NCBI RefSeq assembly: GCF_013140855.1 | Contig: NZ_JABBPG010000002.1 | Coordinates: 744,001-808,000 of the forward strand | DNA: 64,000 nucleotides | Direction: 5' to 3' | Origin: Pseudoalteromonas caenipelagi | Lineage (GTDB): Bacteria > Pseudomonadota > Gammaproteobacteria > Enterobacterales > Alteromonadaceae | Shown: piece by piece, positions 1 to 9,127 of the stretch | Position numbering within the stretch: the stretch's first letter is position 1 | Layout: each line of letters begins with the position of its first letter | Position numbers and translations under genes: made by a program | Notes under the pieces: model-generated | The model's input: only the letters and a program-made list of their open reading frames with translations | The model's database searches: none | What the model was told of the DNA's origin: nothing

Positions 1-30
1 ATTTTAGATTAATCTTTCTGTCGATTTTAA

Positions 31-53
31 AAAGGGCCGCATGGCCCTTTTTT
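31..53. terminator. Bidirectional rho-independent terminator
   Basis: An 8-bp perfect stem (AAAGGGCC / GGCCCTTT, 31-38 with 43-50) closes a GCAT loop and is flanked by T runs on both strands. It can end the hydrolase gene on the minus strand and whatever lies upstream of the window on the plus strand. Confidence 0.8.
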
Positions 54-54
54 G

Positions 55-801
55 TCAGATCTTCTGTAATTTGTCACAGCGAATGTTCTTCACATAGCCA
101 TCAATGATTTTACTGATGTGTGCTTTAAGCCAGTTAGGGCCATAGTCACTCATATCATTGTGCCTAGACTTGGCTATCTTCACGATACAACTACCATATT
201 GCTGCTGTTCAGCGTCCGTGGGCAGTACCCCAGGATCAGCTGGATAGTCACTGGCACGAATTGAGAGTATGTTTATTTTATTTGTTCTAGGTAAAGGGAC
301 GCGGCGGTGGTCAAGGGTAATAATGGTATTCACATATTGCGCATCTGAATTACCTAGCAGAGCTGAAATATCTCCGCCATTGGAGTGCCCAATTAGAGTG
401 AGGTGGTCAAAGTCGTAGTTTGGAAATTTAGGCGCAAGATAATCTCTTACGACTGAAACGGTTTTAGCGCCGCGTTGCCAGTTTTCCATGCGTGTTTCAT
501 ATAAATTGCCTTCAACAGAAAGCGGTGGGTCGCTGGGGAGTTCATGGCCAATGGCTACTGTTAAATAATCTAATTGGTTAAGCTGTGTGGAAATAAACTG
601 ATATTGAGTATGTTCAACGCGATAGCCTGCACCAATAAACGCTACTTTACATGGTTGAATCTGGGTACAATTTTGTGCATTCTGAGGGGCGCTGATTTCG
701 ATTGGGATATGGCGGTCGCGCTCGATATCATGTATTGATGACAGTTCAGCATATGTGCTCATAGAACTTAGTAAAGCAATGGTGCTTAAAATATGGTGCA
801 T
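55..801 (-). CDS. Exported alpha/beta hydrolase
   Basis: A predicted secreted alpha/beta-fold hydrolase of about 248 residues. The visible signs are a hydrophobic N-terminal signal ending near the STYA stretch, a nucleophile elbow GHSNGG and a late histidine in SRHND that could complete the Ser-Asp-His triad. The substrate cannot be read from the sequence. The start was set at 801 because AAGG lies about 6 nt upstream of this ATG; an ATG at 807 is too close to the same AAGG, and the longer frame to 843 adds a charged stretch before the signal. It is a single gene, divergent from the LysE-type exporter and followed by a bidirectional terminator. Confidence 0.75.
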   Translation of the reverse strand: MHHILSTIALLSSMSTYAELSSIHDIERDRHIPIEISAPQNAQNCTQIQPCKVAFIGAGYRVEHTQYQFISTQLNQLDYLTVAIGHELPSDPPLSVEGNLYETRMENWQRGAKTVSVVRDYLAPKFPNYDFDHLTLIGHSNGGDISALLGNSDAQYVNTIITLDHRRVPLPRTNKINILSIRASDYPADPGVLPTDAEQQQYGSCIVKIAKSRHNDMSDYGPNWLKAHISKIIDGYVKNIRCDKLQKI

Positions 802-958
802 TTTCATCCTTAAGTTTATTTTTATGGTTATTTTGTGTTTCATAAACTGCTAACAGCGCCTTTATAGCAAAAACGTTTGCATATTACGATAGTCTTGAAA
901 AATACATGTGTGTTGCAACATGCACACTCGAATTAATAGCGGTTTTAAAAGGATTTAT

Positions 959-1585
959 ATGACTTTTTCTACTTTACTCTTATTCATCCCTGCATGCTTT
1001 GCGCTGAATATGGCTCCGGGCCCAAATAACTTGTTGGCATTAAATAATGCTCAGCGCTATGGCTTAGCAAAGGCCATTTTTGGCGGATTAGGTAGATTAG
1101 TGGCTTTTGCTATCATGATTACTCTGGCCGCCAGTGGCTTAGCCGTGGTTTTACTCACGTCACAATGGCTATTTTTTGCTGTTAAGCTCCTCGGTGCCGG
1201 CTATTTATTTTGGCTGGCAATTAAGCTGTGGCGTGCGTCTGTAAATGGTGTTTTGAGCAAAACCTCAGCACCACATGAGTCGACGGTTAAGCTTGCCAAG
1301 CAAGAGTGCTTGCTGGCACTGGGCAACCCCAAGGCGATATTAATTTTTACCGCATTCTTACCACAATTTATTGACCCAGCCACAGCCGTTGGCGGGCAAT
1401 TTATGCAATTGGGCGGTTTGTTTTTATTACTCGAACTCACGGCGATCAGTATTTATGCCGCGATAGGGTCATGTTTGCAAAGCAGGTTGAGTCGCTCATC
1501 TATTCAACGCGTTTTTAATCGCGCTTGTGCAACACTCATAGCGACGCTGGGAATTGGGATGTTGCTTGATGCAAAAGCGCGTTAA
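959..1585 (+). CDS. LysE/RhtB family amino-acid exporter
   Basis: An inner-membrane efflux protein of 208 residues, the usual length of the LysE/RhtB family that exports amino acids such as threonine, homoserine or lysine. It has the N-terminal family motif NMAPGPNN followed by several hydrophobic helices, with a short charged loop before the GNPKA motif of the second half. The ATG at 959 is preceded by AAAAGGATTTAT, a good ribosome site, so the longer frame from a GTG at 908 is rejected. The exported amino acid cannot be assigned. It is a stand-alone gene. Confidence 0.85.
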   Translation: MTFSTLLLFIPACFALNMAPGPNNLLALNNAQRYGLAKAIFGGLGRLVAFAIMITLAASGLAVVLLTSQWLFFAVKLLGAGYLFWLAIKLWRASVNGVLSKTSAPHESTVKLAKQECLLALGNPKAILIFTAFLPQFIDPATAVGGQFMQLGGLFLLLELTAISIYAAIGSCLQSRLSRSSIQRVFNRACATLIATLGIGMLLDAKAR

Positions 1586-1621
1586 AGGTTGATGAATATA
1601 GCTAATTTTTTTCGATAAGTT

Positions 1622-1642
1622 TTTTTATCGTAACGATAAAAA
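1622..1642. terminator. Possible AT-rich terminator hairpin
   Basis: A 9-bp stem (TTTTTATCG at 1622-1630 with CGATAAAAA at 1634-1642) around a TAA loop, 37 nt after the exporter gene. It is rich in A and T on both sides, so it could act in either direction; weak GC content keeps confidence modest. Confidence 0.4.
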
Positions 1643-1739
1643 TATTTCTCAGCACCTTGGAGCACTATTTTGTACTCTACGCTTCTTTAATGTACCGCCA
1701 ATATTGGCATTACTAATTAGCTACTAGAGACTAAAGCCT

Positions 1740-2786
1740 GTGAAAATTTGTTTTATTATGTACCCTTGGAATAAAGTTGAGCCAGAAAACGACTCAACGT
1801 TACGACTAATCCATGAGTGCGTAAAGCGTGGCCATACTGTGGCACTTGCAACGGTAAACAATTTAACCATTCGTGACAGTGTTGCCAGTGCATTTTGTGA
1901 TGTATTCACAAAAGCCAACAAATGCCCGGATAACATTCCTAGTTTTTACAAAAATGCCCAATTTAAGCGCGTACAATTACCTATGGCTGGATTTGATGCC
2001 ATCATTATGCGTGCAAACCCGCCATTGGATACGTTGGCACTTAACTTTTTAGATTCAGTACGTGGTGATACGTTTATCATGAACGATTTAGATGGTTTGC
2101 GTATTGCTAACAATAAAATCTATACCGCATCATTCCAAGATACTGCGAGTGAGTTTATTCCTGCGACACACGTGTCTAAGAACCGCGAGTATCTTGAGCG
2201 TATTTTTGAAGAGTCATCAAGCAACCGCATGATCTTAAAGCCGTTAGACGGTTATGGTGGGCGAGGCGTTATCGTACTTGAGAAAAACGCCCGTCAAAGC
2301 TTCCGTTCATTGCTTGATTTTTACATTGGTGGTGATGAGCACGGTAAAGGCAGTAACTACGTCATTTTACAGGACTATGTTGAAGGTGCTGAAGAAGGCG
2401 ACGTACGCATTTTGATGCTAAACGGCGAGCCGATTGGCGCAATGAAACGTATTCCTGATGCCAATGATGTTCGTGCCAATGTGCACGCTGGTGGCCGTGT
2501 GGTAAAACACAAATTGACTTTACAAGAGAAGAAACTGTGTAAGTACATAGGTCCTAAACTAGTACGTGATGGTTTGTATTTTACGGGTATCGATGTGATC
2601 GGCGGTAAACTTATCGAAGTTAATGTCTTAAGCCCTGGCGGTATTGTACGTATTAATAAGTTGAACCGCGTTCGCTTGCAGTCTCAGGTGATTGATTTTG
2701 TTGAAAGCGTTGTACATGCCAAAGAGTTAGTACGTAGTCGTAAGTCAGAGTTTAGACAGGTGATTGAAGATGCTAACGCTGTCTGA
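1740..2786 (+). CDS. GshB/RimK-like ATP-grasp ligase
   Basis: A 348-residue ATP-grasp enzyme of the glutathione synthetase/RimK type, expected to activate a carboxylate with ATP and join it to an amine. Seen in the sequence are an N-terminal pre-ATP-grasp domain (about 1-120), the glycine-rich ATP loop DGYGGRGV (about 170-177), the GAMKRIP segment and the metal-binding end EVNVLSPGG. The start is a GTG (MKICFIM), with only a weak ribosome site. The last 17 nt overlap the start of the DUF1704 gene, so the two are translationally coupled. Family knowledge: this ligase type often sits beside QEGLA-motif proteins. The true substrate is unknown; glutathione synthesis itself is not implied. Confidence 0.8.
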   Translation: MKICFIMYPWNKVEPENDSTLRLIHECVKRGHTVALATVNNLTIRDSVASAFCDVFTKANKCPDNIPSFYKNAQFKRVQLPMAGFDAIIMRANPPLDTLALNFLDSVRGDTFIMNDLDGLRIANNKIYTASFQDTASEFIPATHVSKNREYLERIFEESSSNRMILKPLDGYGGRGVIVLEKNARQSFRSLLDFYIGGDEHGKGSNYVILQDYVEGAEEGDVRILMLNGEPIGAMKRIPDANDVRANVHAGGRVVKHKLTLQEKKLCKYIGPKLVRDGLYFTGIDVIGGKLIEVNVLSPGGIVRINKLNRVRLQSQVIDFVESVVHAKELVRSRKSEFRQVIEDANAV

Positions 2787-4758
2787 GAGCCAATGTATTG
2801 AACTCATCAAAAAAGGTGAGTGTTTTCATGCCGGAGTTGAGTCTGGTGCCTTCATCATCAAGATAGATGAATACTCGCCTATCATTTGTGCGGCTATTCA
2901 CAATGGTCACAACTTGCGTAGTGACCTTGAAAAATCGTTTTTACTTACCAAAGAAGAGCGTTTTTTTGAAGAAGACCCTTATACAGATGAGCTTATTTCG
3001 TCATTTCCAATCCAATTGATTGGCAATGACTCACGCTTTGAATACGACCTAAACCGCGCTAAAACCTTATCGACTTACTTTAAAACAGCATGGAACAAGC
3101 AGGTTTGGAAAAAGCCTTTGAGCAGCGCGCAGCGTGCAAAAAGTCATAAAAAGCATCAGGCATTTTATAACGTGTTAGAGGCGATTGTTGCGGAAGTAGA
3201 ACATCGTTTTAAAAATGCCATCATCTTTGATATTCACTCATACAACTACAAACGTATTGAGCGAGACACGCCGACTTTTAATATTGGCTCTAGCCAGATT
3301 GATGTTGAGCGTTGGGGTAAAGTAGCAGAGCAATTTGAAAAGCAGCTAAATAAAATTGAGCTGCCTAACATAGATGTGCGTGCTGCAACAGATGAAGTAT
3401 TTCAAGGTCGAGGCTACTTGATCTCACACGTTAATGCGCACTTTGACAACACGTTGGTACTGCCTACTGAAGTGAAAAAAGTATTTATGGATGAAACCTC
3501 GGGTGAGGTGTATCCATTGGTACTTGAAGAGCTTAAAGCGGGTTTTAAGAATGCGGTCAGTGAGACGGCAGCTTATTTTGCACGTCGTTATGGTAAGCGC
3601 AGAACGACCCAAAAAGCGGATGTATTGTCTTCGTCTATTAGTCCTGATGTGCTGAAAATAGACAAAGCACTTTTTGCATTATGTAAAAATGTAGAAACGC
3701 TGAACTATATCAACCCAGTGAATATTGCATCTGAACGTAGCCGTTTTTTGAAAAACCCGAATGTGAACCCTGAGTTCAATTATAAACAGCTCAATATTAA
3801 TCCATACAAGTTTAGAGAGCATCTGTATCAGTTACCTGTAGATGAGATCATGGATGCTGATATTCAGCAGCTGTATCGCCATGTTATTGATAACTTGGCC
3901 AATAAAATTGACTTATTGAGCACCATAGGTAGCGAAAACTTTTTGTATAACTCGTTGAAATACTATGGCGCACCTCAGACCGCTGATGTTGATAACGCAA
4001 AATTTATTTTGCACTTAAACAACAGTGAGCTTGAGCAACATAAAGTTGAGCATAATGCTGATGATGCGGTGGAGTATTTCAAGAAAATGGCTGAGCAATG
4101 GGGCTTAGTATGTCGCATTGAAAAGTCTAACAAGGTTGTTGCAAAGGCCATGGTTAATAGTGAAAAATCGCTGTTAATGGTCAATAAAGATGCCAAATTT
4201 ACTCAACCTGAATTGCATGCCTATGCTTATCATGAGCTAGGGATTCATATGTTGACGACGCTGATCGCTAAAAAACTGCCTTTGAAGATTTTTGCGCTTG
4301 GATTGGCTGGGAACACCCATTCACAAGAAGGCTTAGCAATTTACAGTGAGTATTGCTCCGGTAGCTTAACCATTGGGCGTTTAAAAACCTTGGCATTACG
4401 AGTTATTGCTGTGCAGCATATGCTTGATCACGGTAATTTTAAGAAAACATTCCACATGCTTGTTGAAGAGCATGGGATGCAAAGAGAATCTGCATTTACG
4501 CTTACAGCGCGAGTGTATCGAGGCGGTGGTTTTACCAAAGATCATTTGTACTTAAAAGGTTTTAGGGATGTATTGCATTATGCGAAGCTCAACCCGCTGG
4601 ATAACCTATTGATGGGTAAAGCGGGCTTGCTGGACTTAAGCGTGATCTCGGAAATTGTTGAACGCGGTATGTTACCCAAGCCACAGTCGTTATTTGACTT
4701 AACTTATCGCTCTTCGGGTAATCCAGTTCTTGATTTTGTTGTTGGCTCTATCAAGTAA
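2770..4758 (+). CDS. QEGLA-motif DUF1704 metallopeptidase with FGase-like N-domain
   Basis: A 662-residue protein of the family annotated as 'flavohemoglobin expression-modulating QEGLA motif protein'. The N-terminal ~250 residues look like an N-formylglutamate amidohydrolase domain (AAIHNGHN, FDIHSYNYKR). The C-terminal ~350 residues are DUF1704, with HELGIH (an HExxxH metal site) and SQEGLAIYSEY about 30 residues later. DUF1704 is the domain of the eukaryotic tubulin tyrosine carboxypeptidase MATCAP, so a zinc carboxypeptidase role is plausible. The ATG at 2770 is chosen over a TTG at 2764 because an AGG lies at a suitable distance. It is coupled to the ATP-grasp gene and followed by a strong terminator. 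Confidence 0.8.
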   Translation: MLTLSESQCIELIKKGECFHAGVESGAFIIKIDEYSPIICAAIHNGHNLRSDLEKSFLLTKEERFFEEDPYTDELISSFPIQLIGNDSRFEYDLNRAKTLSTYFKTAWNKQVWKKPLSSAQRAKSHKKHQAFYNVLEAIVAEVEHRFKNAIIFDIHSYNYKRIERDTPTFNIGSSQIDVERWGKVAEQFEKQLNKIELPNIDVRAATDEVFQGRGYLISHVNAHFDNTLVLPTEVKKVFMDETSGEVYPLVLEELKAGFKNAVSETAAYFARRYGKRRTTQKADVLSSSISPDVLKIDKALFALCKNVETLNYINPVNIASERSRFLKNPNVNPEFNYKQLNINPYKFREHLYQLPVDEIMDADIQQLYRHVIDNLANKIDLLSTIGSENFLYNSLKYYGAPQTADVDNAKFILHLNNSELEQHKVEHNADDAVEYFKKMAEQWGLVCRIEKSNKVVAKAMVNSEKSLLMVNKDAKFTQPELHAYAYHELGIHMLTTLIAKKLPLKIFALGLAGNTHSQEGLAIYSEYCSGSLTIGRLKTLALRVIAVQHMLDHGNFKKTFHMLVEEHGMQRESAFTLTARVYRGGGFTKDHLYLKGFRDVLHYAKLNPLDNLLMGKAGLLDLSVISEIVERGMLPKPQSLFDLTYRSSGNPVLDFVVGSIK

Positions 4759-4766
4759 CCCTTCTG

Positions 4767-4798
4767 AAACCAAGTGAGTATCCGCTCACTTGGTTTTT
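4767..4798 (+). terminator. Rho-independent terminator
   Basis: A 12-bp perfect stem (4767-4778 with 4785-4796) with a 6-nt loop followed by a T run, directly after the ATP-grasp/DUF1704 operon. Confidence 0.9.
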
Positions 4799-4862
4799 CA
4801 AATATTTCGCAAAATGAATCTATGCTACTGTGAACCCACAAGGGTAATTTTAGGGGTAAGTA

Positions 4863-5345
4863 ATGGATAAGTATTTAATAACACGCGAAGAAATAGACGC
4901 TTTACCTGGCATATCTAAAACGCATTTTTTAAATGACAATGCACAGCGTACCAATAAATCTTTAGGTGATTTAACTGGCCTAACAGGTTTTGGCTTTCAT
5001 ATTATTGAAGTGGAACCTGGTCGAGAATCTACGGAATTTCATAAGCATTACCACGAAGATGAATGTGTGTTTGTGCTTGAAGGTGATGCTACCGCACAAA
5101 TCGGCGAGCACCGTTACCCAATAAAAGCCGGTGACTTTATTGGCTATCGTGCCGGCGGTGAAGCGCACACCATTGTTAATACAGGTAGCGTGACGTTTAA
5201 GTGCATTGTAGTGGGGCAGCGCTTGGCACATGATGTAGGAGACTACCCGAATCTGCAAAAACGTATTTATCGGCAAAAAGATCTACCTTGGAATTTAGTA
5301 GATATTGAGGCTATTGGTGAGCCAAAGGCGGGCAAAAAAGTGTGA
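4863..5345 (+). CDS. Cupin-domain protein
   Basis: A 160-residue single-domain cupin. The two conserved motifs are visible: the first metal motif in HKHYHEDE (about 58-65) with the glutamate following, and the second around EAHTIVN (about 102-108), so a divalent metal site is probably intact. The C-terminal tail (YPNLQKRIYRQKDLPW) is typical of cupins that bind sugar-phosphate-like or amino-acid-like ligands, but no substrate can be named. Its ribosome site GGGGTAAGTA precedes the ATG. The following deaminase gene begins 48 nt downstream with no terminator, so the two are likely co-transcribed. Confidence 0.75.
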   Translation: MDKYLITREEIDALPGISKTHFLNDNAQRTNKSLGDLTGLTGFGFHIIEVEPGRESTEFHKHYHEDECVFVLEGDATAQIGEHRYPIKAGDFIGYRAGGEAHTIVNTGSVTFKCIVVGQRLAHDVGDYPNLQKRIYRQKDLPWNLVDIEAIGEPKAGKKV

Positions 5346-5393
5346 GAACGCTATGCTTTGGGTATTAAGCTAGCACCAAATAAGGAATTGAAT

Positions 5394-5975
5394 ATGGCTA
5401 TTTTAACTAAACGCACGCAAATCAATGATGCAGCTCTTGATGCTGTAGCTCACATGCCTACTCGTAGTCTACCTGTATTGATAAGTGGTGAATTTAGTAG
5501 TGCACTGAACGACGCAGATTACATGCGCATTGCTGTTTTATTAGCTAAAAAAAGCTATCAAGAAGGGGGGTGCCCAATTGGTGCGGTGATTGTTGATAAC
5601 TTAACTAAAAGGATTGTCGGTAAGGGCCATAACACCTTGGTACAAGAGGACCACCCTTACAACCATGGTGAAACCTCAGCGATTCGCGATGCAGGACGTA
5701 TTGATTTTAGTAAAACCACTTTATATACCAGTTTAAGCCCGTGTGATGTATGCGCGACTTTGCTCTACATGCGTGGCTTTAGCAAAGTGGTGGTTGGTGA
5801 TGTAACCAATGCCTCTGGCAATGAAAGTTTGCTACAAGACAAAGGCGTGGCTGTAGAGATATTGGAAGATCCAATGGGCGTAGCCCTATATGCCAAATTT
5901 AGAGAAGAAAAACCGGAGCAAGACTTAGAAGACTGGCAAGGGGTAAGCGCGGTGAATAACCCTAGAGTGCTTTAA
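5394..5975 (+). CDS. Cytosine/nucleoside deaminase-like protein
   Basis: A 193-residue zinc-dependent deaminase of the cytidine deaminase-like superfamily. The zinc ligands and catalytic glutamate are present as HGE (in YNHGETSAIR) and SPCDVC. The HGE form, the TLYTSLSPC context and the C-terminal EDWQG tail resemble fungal-type cytosine deaminases, which convert cytosine to uracil, more than tRNA adenosine deaminases. About 45 extra residues precede the core. The ATG at 5394 has AAGGAATTGA upstream; the earlier in-frame ATG at 5358 lacks a ribosome site. Likely co-transcribed with the cupin gene. Confidence 0.75.
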   Translation: MAILTKRTQINDAALDAVAHMPTRSLPVLISGEFSSALNDADYMRIAVLLAKKSYQEGGCPIGAVIVDNLTKRIVGKGHNTLVQEDHPYNHGETSAIRDAGRIDFSKTTLYTSLSPCDVCATLLYMRGFSKVVVGDVTNASGNESLLQDKGVAVEILEDPMGVALYAKFREEKPEQDLEDWQGVSAVNNPRVL

Positions 5976-6199
5976 GCTTACATTAAAGGCTCCTAAGGTG
6001 AAATATCAGTGATGCTTTAAGCCCGTGCAATGTTGCTACCTGTCATTATCTACGAATGAGTCTGGAGTTTAAGTGAGGTGGTGAATTGCAACGCTTGGGC
6101 GGGTATTCAATAAAAGCTAACAAATAGCATGTATGTCGATGCTTCAGCAGCGCTATCGAGTCTGTAAGTCGACAGGTTTAGCCTAGATTATTGGCCAAT

Positions 6200-6257
6200 C
6201 CTTGGGGGCCAACCTTTGGGGGCCAACCTTTGGTGGCCAAAATATTGACCACCAAAG
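6200..6257. repeat. Short tandem repeat with terminal hairpin
   Basis: Three imperfect 13-14-bp units based on CCTTTGGGGGCCAA lie at 6200-6240. The last unit pairs with 6249-6257 (CTTTGGTGG with CCACCAAAG), forming a hairpin 20 nt from the stop codon of the TonB receptor gene. It could end that gene's transcript although no T run follows on the minus strand. The rest of 5976-6277 shows no gene. Confidence 0.5.
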
Positions 6258-6277
6258 ATTGTGGGTTTTATAGCAAA

Positions 6278-9127
6278 TTAAAACTCTTTAAACCAAGACA
6301 AGGTGTAGTAACGCCCTCTTGGGTTTGGTCCTCGGTCATAGCCACGCGCGTCATCTAAAAATGGCGGTGTTTCGCCAAACGGGTTTTGCACGGTGAGATT
6401 TAAACGGCCATATTCTTCGGCATCATAACCGACGGTGAAGGTTTTTAAATCATAAGAGGGTGACCAACTTCTGGCGTACTCTCTGGCTTCTCTATATTTG
6501 TCTTTTTCTGCCACATCGCTTAAATCCAGCGTGTCATCTTCATCGGAGTTAAACGCTTTGCTGCCATAGGCAACGGTAAATGATGAACTCCAGTTTTCTT
6601 TGTTCCAAAATAGGCCAAACGATTGTTTAGTCTCTAAATTATTGTAACGTCCGATTGAAGGAGTCCACTCGTCATCCCCTAAATATTGATTTTCACCACG
6701 AGTGATCTCAGCCAATGAGTAGCTGGCTCTAAATTGGCCTAGCGCTGTCTCAGGGAAGGTGTAGTTTAAGTCTAAGTCATACCCTTGAGAACGCGTTTTG
6801 CCGATATTAATGATAATACTCTTATAGTGCTCTAGCACATGGGTTGTAGGATTACGCTGGATTAAATCAGCAAATAACTCGCCATTGGTGCGTGCGTTTT
6901 CGCGTAGCATAACCCGTGTTAAACGCTCTGGTGCATTTTCGATATCGACTTTCCAAAAATCTAACGTTGCCGTAAACCCTTTGAGATATTCTGGTGTCCA
7001 TACCAAGCCAATATTACGCGATGTGGACGTTTCTGGGTTTAAGTTTTCGTTGCCACCCATTTCAAACGACCATTGATAAGGCTCAGCCTTAGCCACTCTG
7101 GCGCCAAAACTCTTACACAGCGCTAGTTGCTCCCAGCCTGTTTTGCTACATGGATCCGAGGAGTTTGAGTACCATCTATCAGTGAGTACTTCTCGGCCAC
7201 GATATAAATCAAACAGCGTAGGGGCTCTAAACCCCTCAGAGTAGTTTGCTCGAACCATCAACTCTTCAATGGGTTTCCAGTAAATATTGGCCGATGGTGT
7301 GCTTGACGAGCCTGAATCACTGTAGTTTGAGTAGCGCATTGCTAATTCAACGCTCAAATGCTTTGCAAGGTAAGCATCTTCAAGTAAAGGAATACTGGTT
7401 TCGATGTAAGCTTCTTTTATTTTGCGCTTTGGTGGTATGTTGCTTTCTTCCTGCGCTAAGTTACCGACCAATTTATATTCGCCTCGAATGTCATCAAATT
7501 TGTTACTAGCTTCTTCAGTGCGATACTCAATACCCATTGCAACTTGAATATTGCCTGCAGGTAGTTCGTATACATCTCCCACAGCGCTTAAGTTAAAGGT
7601 ATTAGTGGTGGCTTTATGCTCAGTCCAAATGCCCTCTATCATAATGGCATCTAACAGCTCGCTATTAAGCTGCTCTAAATCTAAGAATGGGTTAAGCGCA
7701 GAGCAATTATTCTCTGGCAAACATACCTCGGGGCCACTAAGGCTATCTTGCAGCAGGGTTCTATTTAATGCCGCAGGGTAGGTTGTTTTAGCTTCGTAAC
7801 TACTGTGTACTAAGTCTGTTGACCAAGTCCAGCTTTCAGATAACTCGCCATTTAAGCCAAAGCGCATGTGCAAAGGGGTTGTTACCGTTGTGGTATTTCG
7901 TTTATTTAGGTTGGTTAAACGGCGGTTCATGCGCACATCACGGCCATATGGATTGAACTCGTTGTCTTTGCTTACAAACAGGCCTGATACGACCGCAGCC
8001 GCTTCTTGAGCGTAGTTCTCTTTGTCAGCGTAAAGCAATTGAAAAGAGCCCTCTAGGGTGTCGGTAAAGTTATAGTAAGTGTTGAGTAAAATGCTGTACT
8101 CGGTTCTTTTTGAGGCATCGAGTGTTTCGCCTTGGAAGTTATAGCCATGCGCCTCTTTGTATTGTTTCTCGGCTTCTTCTTGGGCAATCTCTTCTAATTC
8201 CCAACATGCCTGACCTACTTGTCCTTTATAGGTTGCAGAAAAAGGAGAAAAGTCAGATGAATCACTGCCATCGGTACCGTTGTTTCGGTGCATCATGTAA
8301 TAAGTGGCCGTGGCTGTATCGGGGTCACAATCAGCATAGGTAAAGTTGCCATCGGGACCATAAATACTCAAAAAGTTAGTCCCTTCAAAAATGCCACGGA
8401 TTTTTTGATCACTTCGATCTGGGTGGTAAAAGCTGCGAGAGCCACGGTTATATGTGCCTATTTTTTTTGCCTCTATACCTAAGGTAAACCCGCCCTTGTC
8501 AAAACTTGAGCCGCCTACAAAGCTGATGGTGTGAGTTGGTGCATCGTTGTATTCGCTGATCCCCGTTGATGCGCTGAGTTTTATGCCTTCAAAGTCTTTG
8601 AGTAATTGATAGTTAACCACCCCTGCAATGGCGTCAGAGCCATAGATTGCAGACGCCGACCCTTTTTTAATGTCGACTCGTTTAAGCATGGTAGTTGGAA
8701 TAATCGATATATCCACTGAGCCATCGGTATCGGCGGCCATACGAACACCATCGAGTAAGTTTAAGGTACGCGCGTAGCCTAGGCCTCGAAGCTGAATTTT
8801 TTGTCTGCCGTCATTGTTTCGTGCATCCGCACCAAAGTTTTCATCAATAGATACTTGATGACCATTCATTGCAGGTAATCGCGTAAACACATCGGTGATA
8901 GAGGTGAGTCCGCTTAAGGCAATATCTTCGCTGGTGACTGTGGTGATAGGTAAAGAAGAGGTTAGTGCTGGTCTCAACAGGCGTGAGCCAGTAACGGCAA
9001 CGCGTTCAATCTCTTGTGCTTCTTGTTTGTTATCAGTTTTATTAGTATCAGCAGCAATACTTGCGCCAGACATCATTAGTAGTGCTGTCGTTACCGCACT
9101 TCGAACAGGTGATAATTTGTAGGTCAT
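6278..9127 (-). CDS. TonB-dependent outer-membrane receptor
   Basis: A 949-residue outer-membrane receptor that imports a ligand using TonB energy. It has a signal peptide (ending near SIAA), a short region with VAVTGSR that may hold the TonB box, a plug domain (about 50-180: SLPITTVTSEDI, the YGSDAIAGVVNYQLL stretch), and a long beta-barrel ending in a C-terminal phenylalanine, as outer-membrane proteins do. The organisation matches the large receptors of marine Alteromonadales that take up oligosaccharides or peptides; nothing nearby (no CAZyme, siderophore or regulator gene) shows the ligand. The ribosome site AAGGGAT precedes the ATG. It is a single gene. Confidence 0.9.
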   Translation of the reverse strand: MTYKLSPVRSAVTTALLMMSGASIAADTNKTDNKQEAQEIERVAVTGSRLLRPALTSSLPITTVTSEDIALSGLTSITDVFTRLPAMNGHQVSIDENFGADARNNDGRQKIQLRGLGYARTLNLLDGVRMAADTDGSVDISIIPTTMLKRVDIKKGSASAIYGSDAIAGVVNYQLLKDFEGIKLSASTGISEYNDAPTHTISFVGGSSFDKGGFTLGIEAKKIGTYNRGSRSFYHPDRSDQKIRGIFEGTNFLSIYGPDGNFTYADCDPDTATATYYMMHRNNGTDGSDSSDFSPFSATYKGQVGQACWELEEIAQEEAEKQYKEAHGYNFQGETLDASKRTEYSILLNTYYNFTDTLEGSFQLLYADKENYAQEAAAVVSGLFVSKDNEFNPYGRDVRMNRRLTNLNKRNTTTVTTPLHMRFGLNGELSESWTWSTDLVHSSYEAKTTYPAALNRTLLQDSLSGPEVCLPENNCSALNPFLDLEQLNSELLDAIMIEGIWTEHKATTNTFNLSAVGDVYELPAGNIQVAMGIEYRTEEASNKFDDIRGEYKLVGNLAQEESNIPPKRKIKEAYIETSIPLLEDAYLAKHLSVELAMRYSNYSDSGSSSTPSANIYWKPIEELMVRANYSEGFRAPTLFDLYRGREVLTDRWYSNSSDPCSKTGWEQLALCKSFGARVAKAEPYQWSFEMGGNENLNPETSTSRNIGLVWTPEYLKGFTATLDFWKVDIENAPERLTRVMLRENARTNGELFADLIQRNPTTHVLEHYKSIIINIGKTRSQGYDLDLNYTFPETALGQFRASYSLAEITRGENQYLGDDEWTPSIGRYNNLETKQSFGLFWNKENWSSSFTVAYGSKAFNSDEDDTLDLSDVAEKDKYREAREYARSWSPSYDLKTFTVGYDAEEYGRLNLTVQNPFGETPPFLDDARGYDRGPNPRGRYYTLSWFKEF

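Noticed and set aside
8110..8482. Overlapping plus-strand frames
   Set aside because: Antisense to the TonB receptor gene with no ribosome site and no recognisable features.
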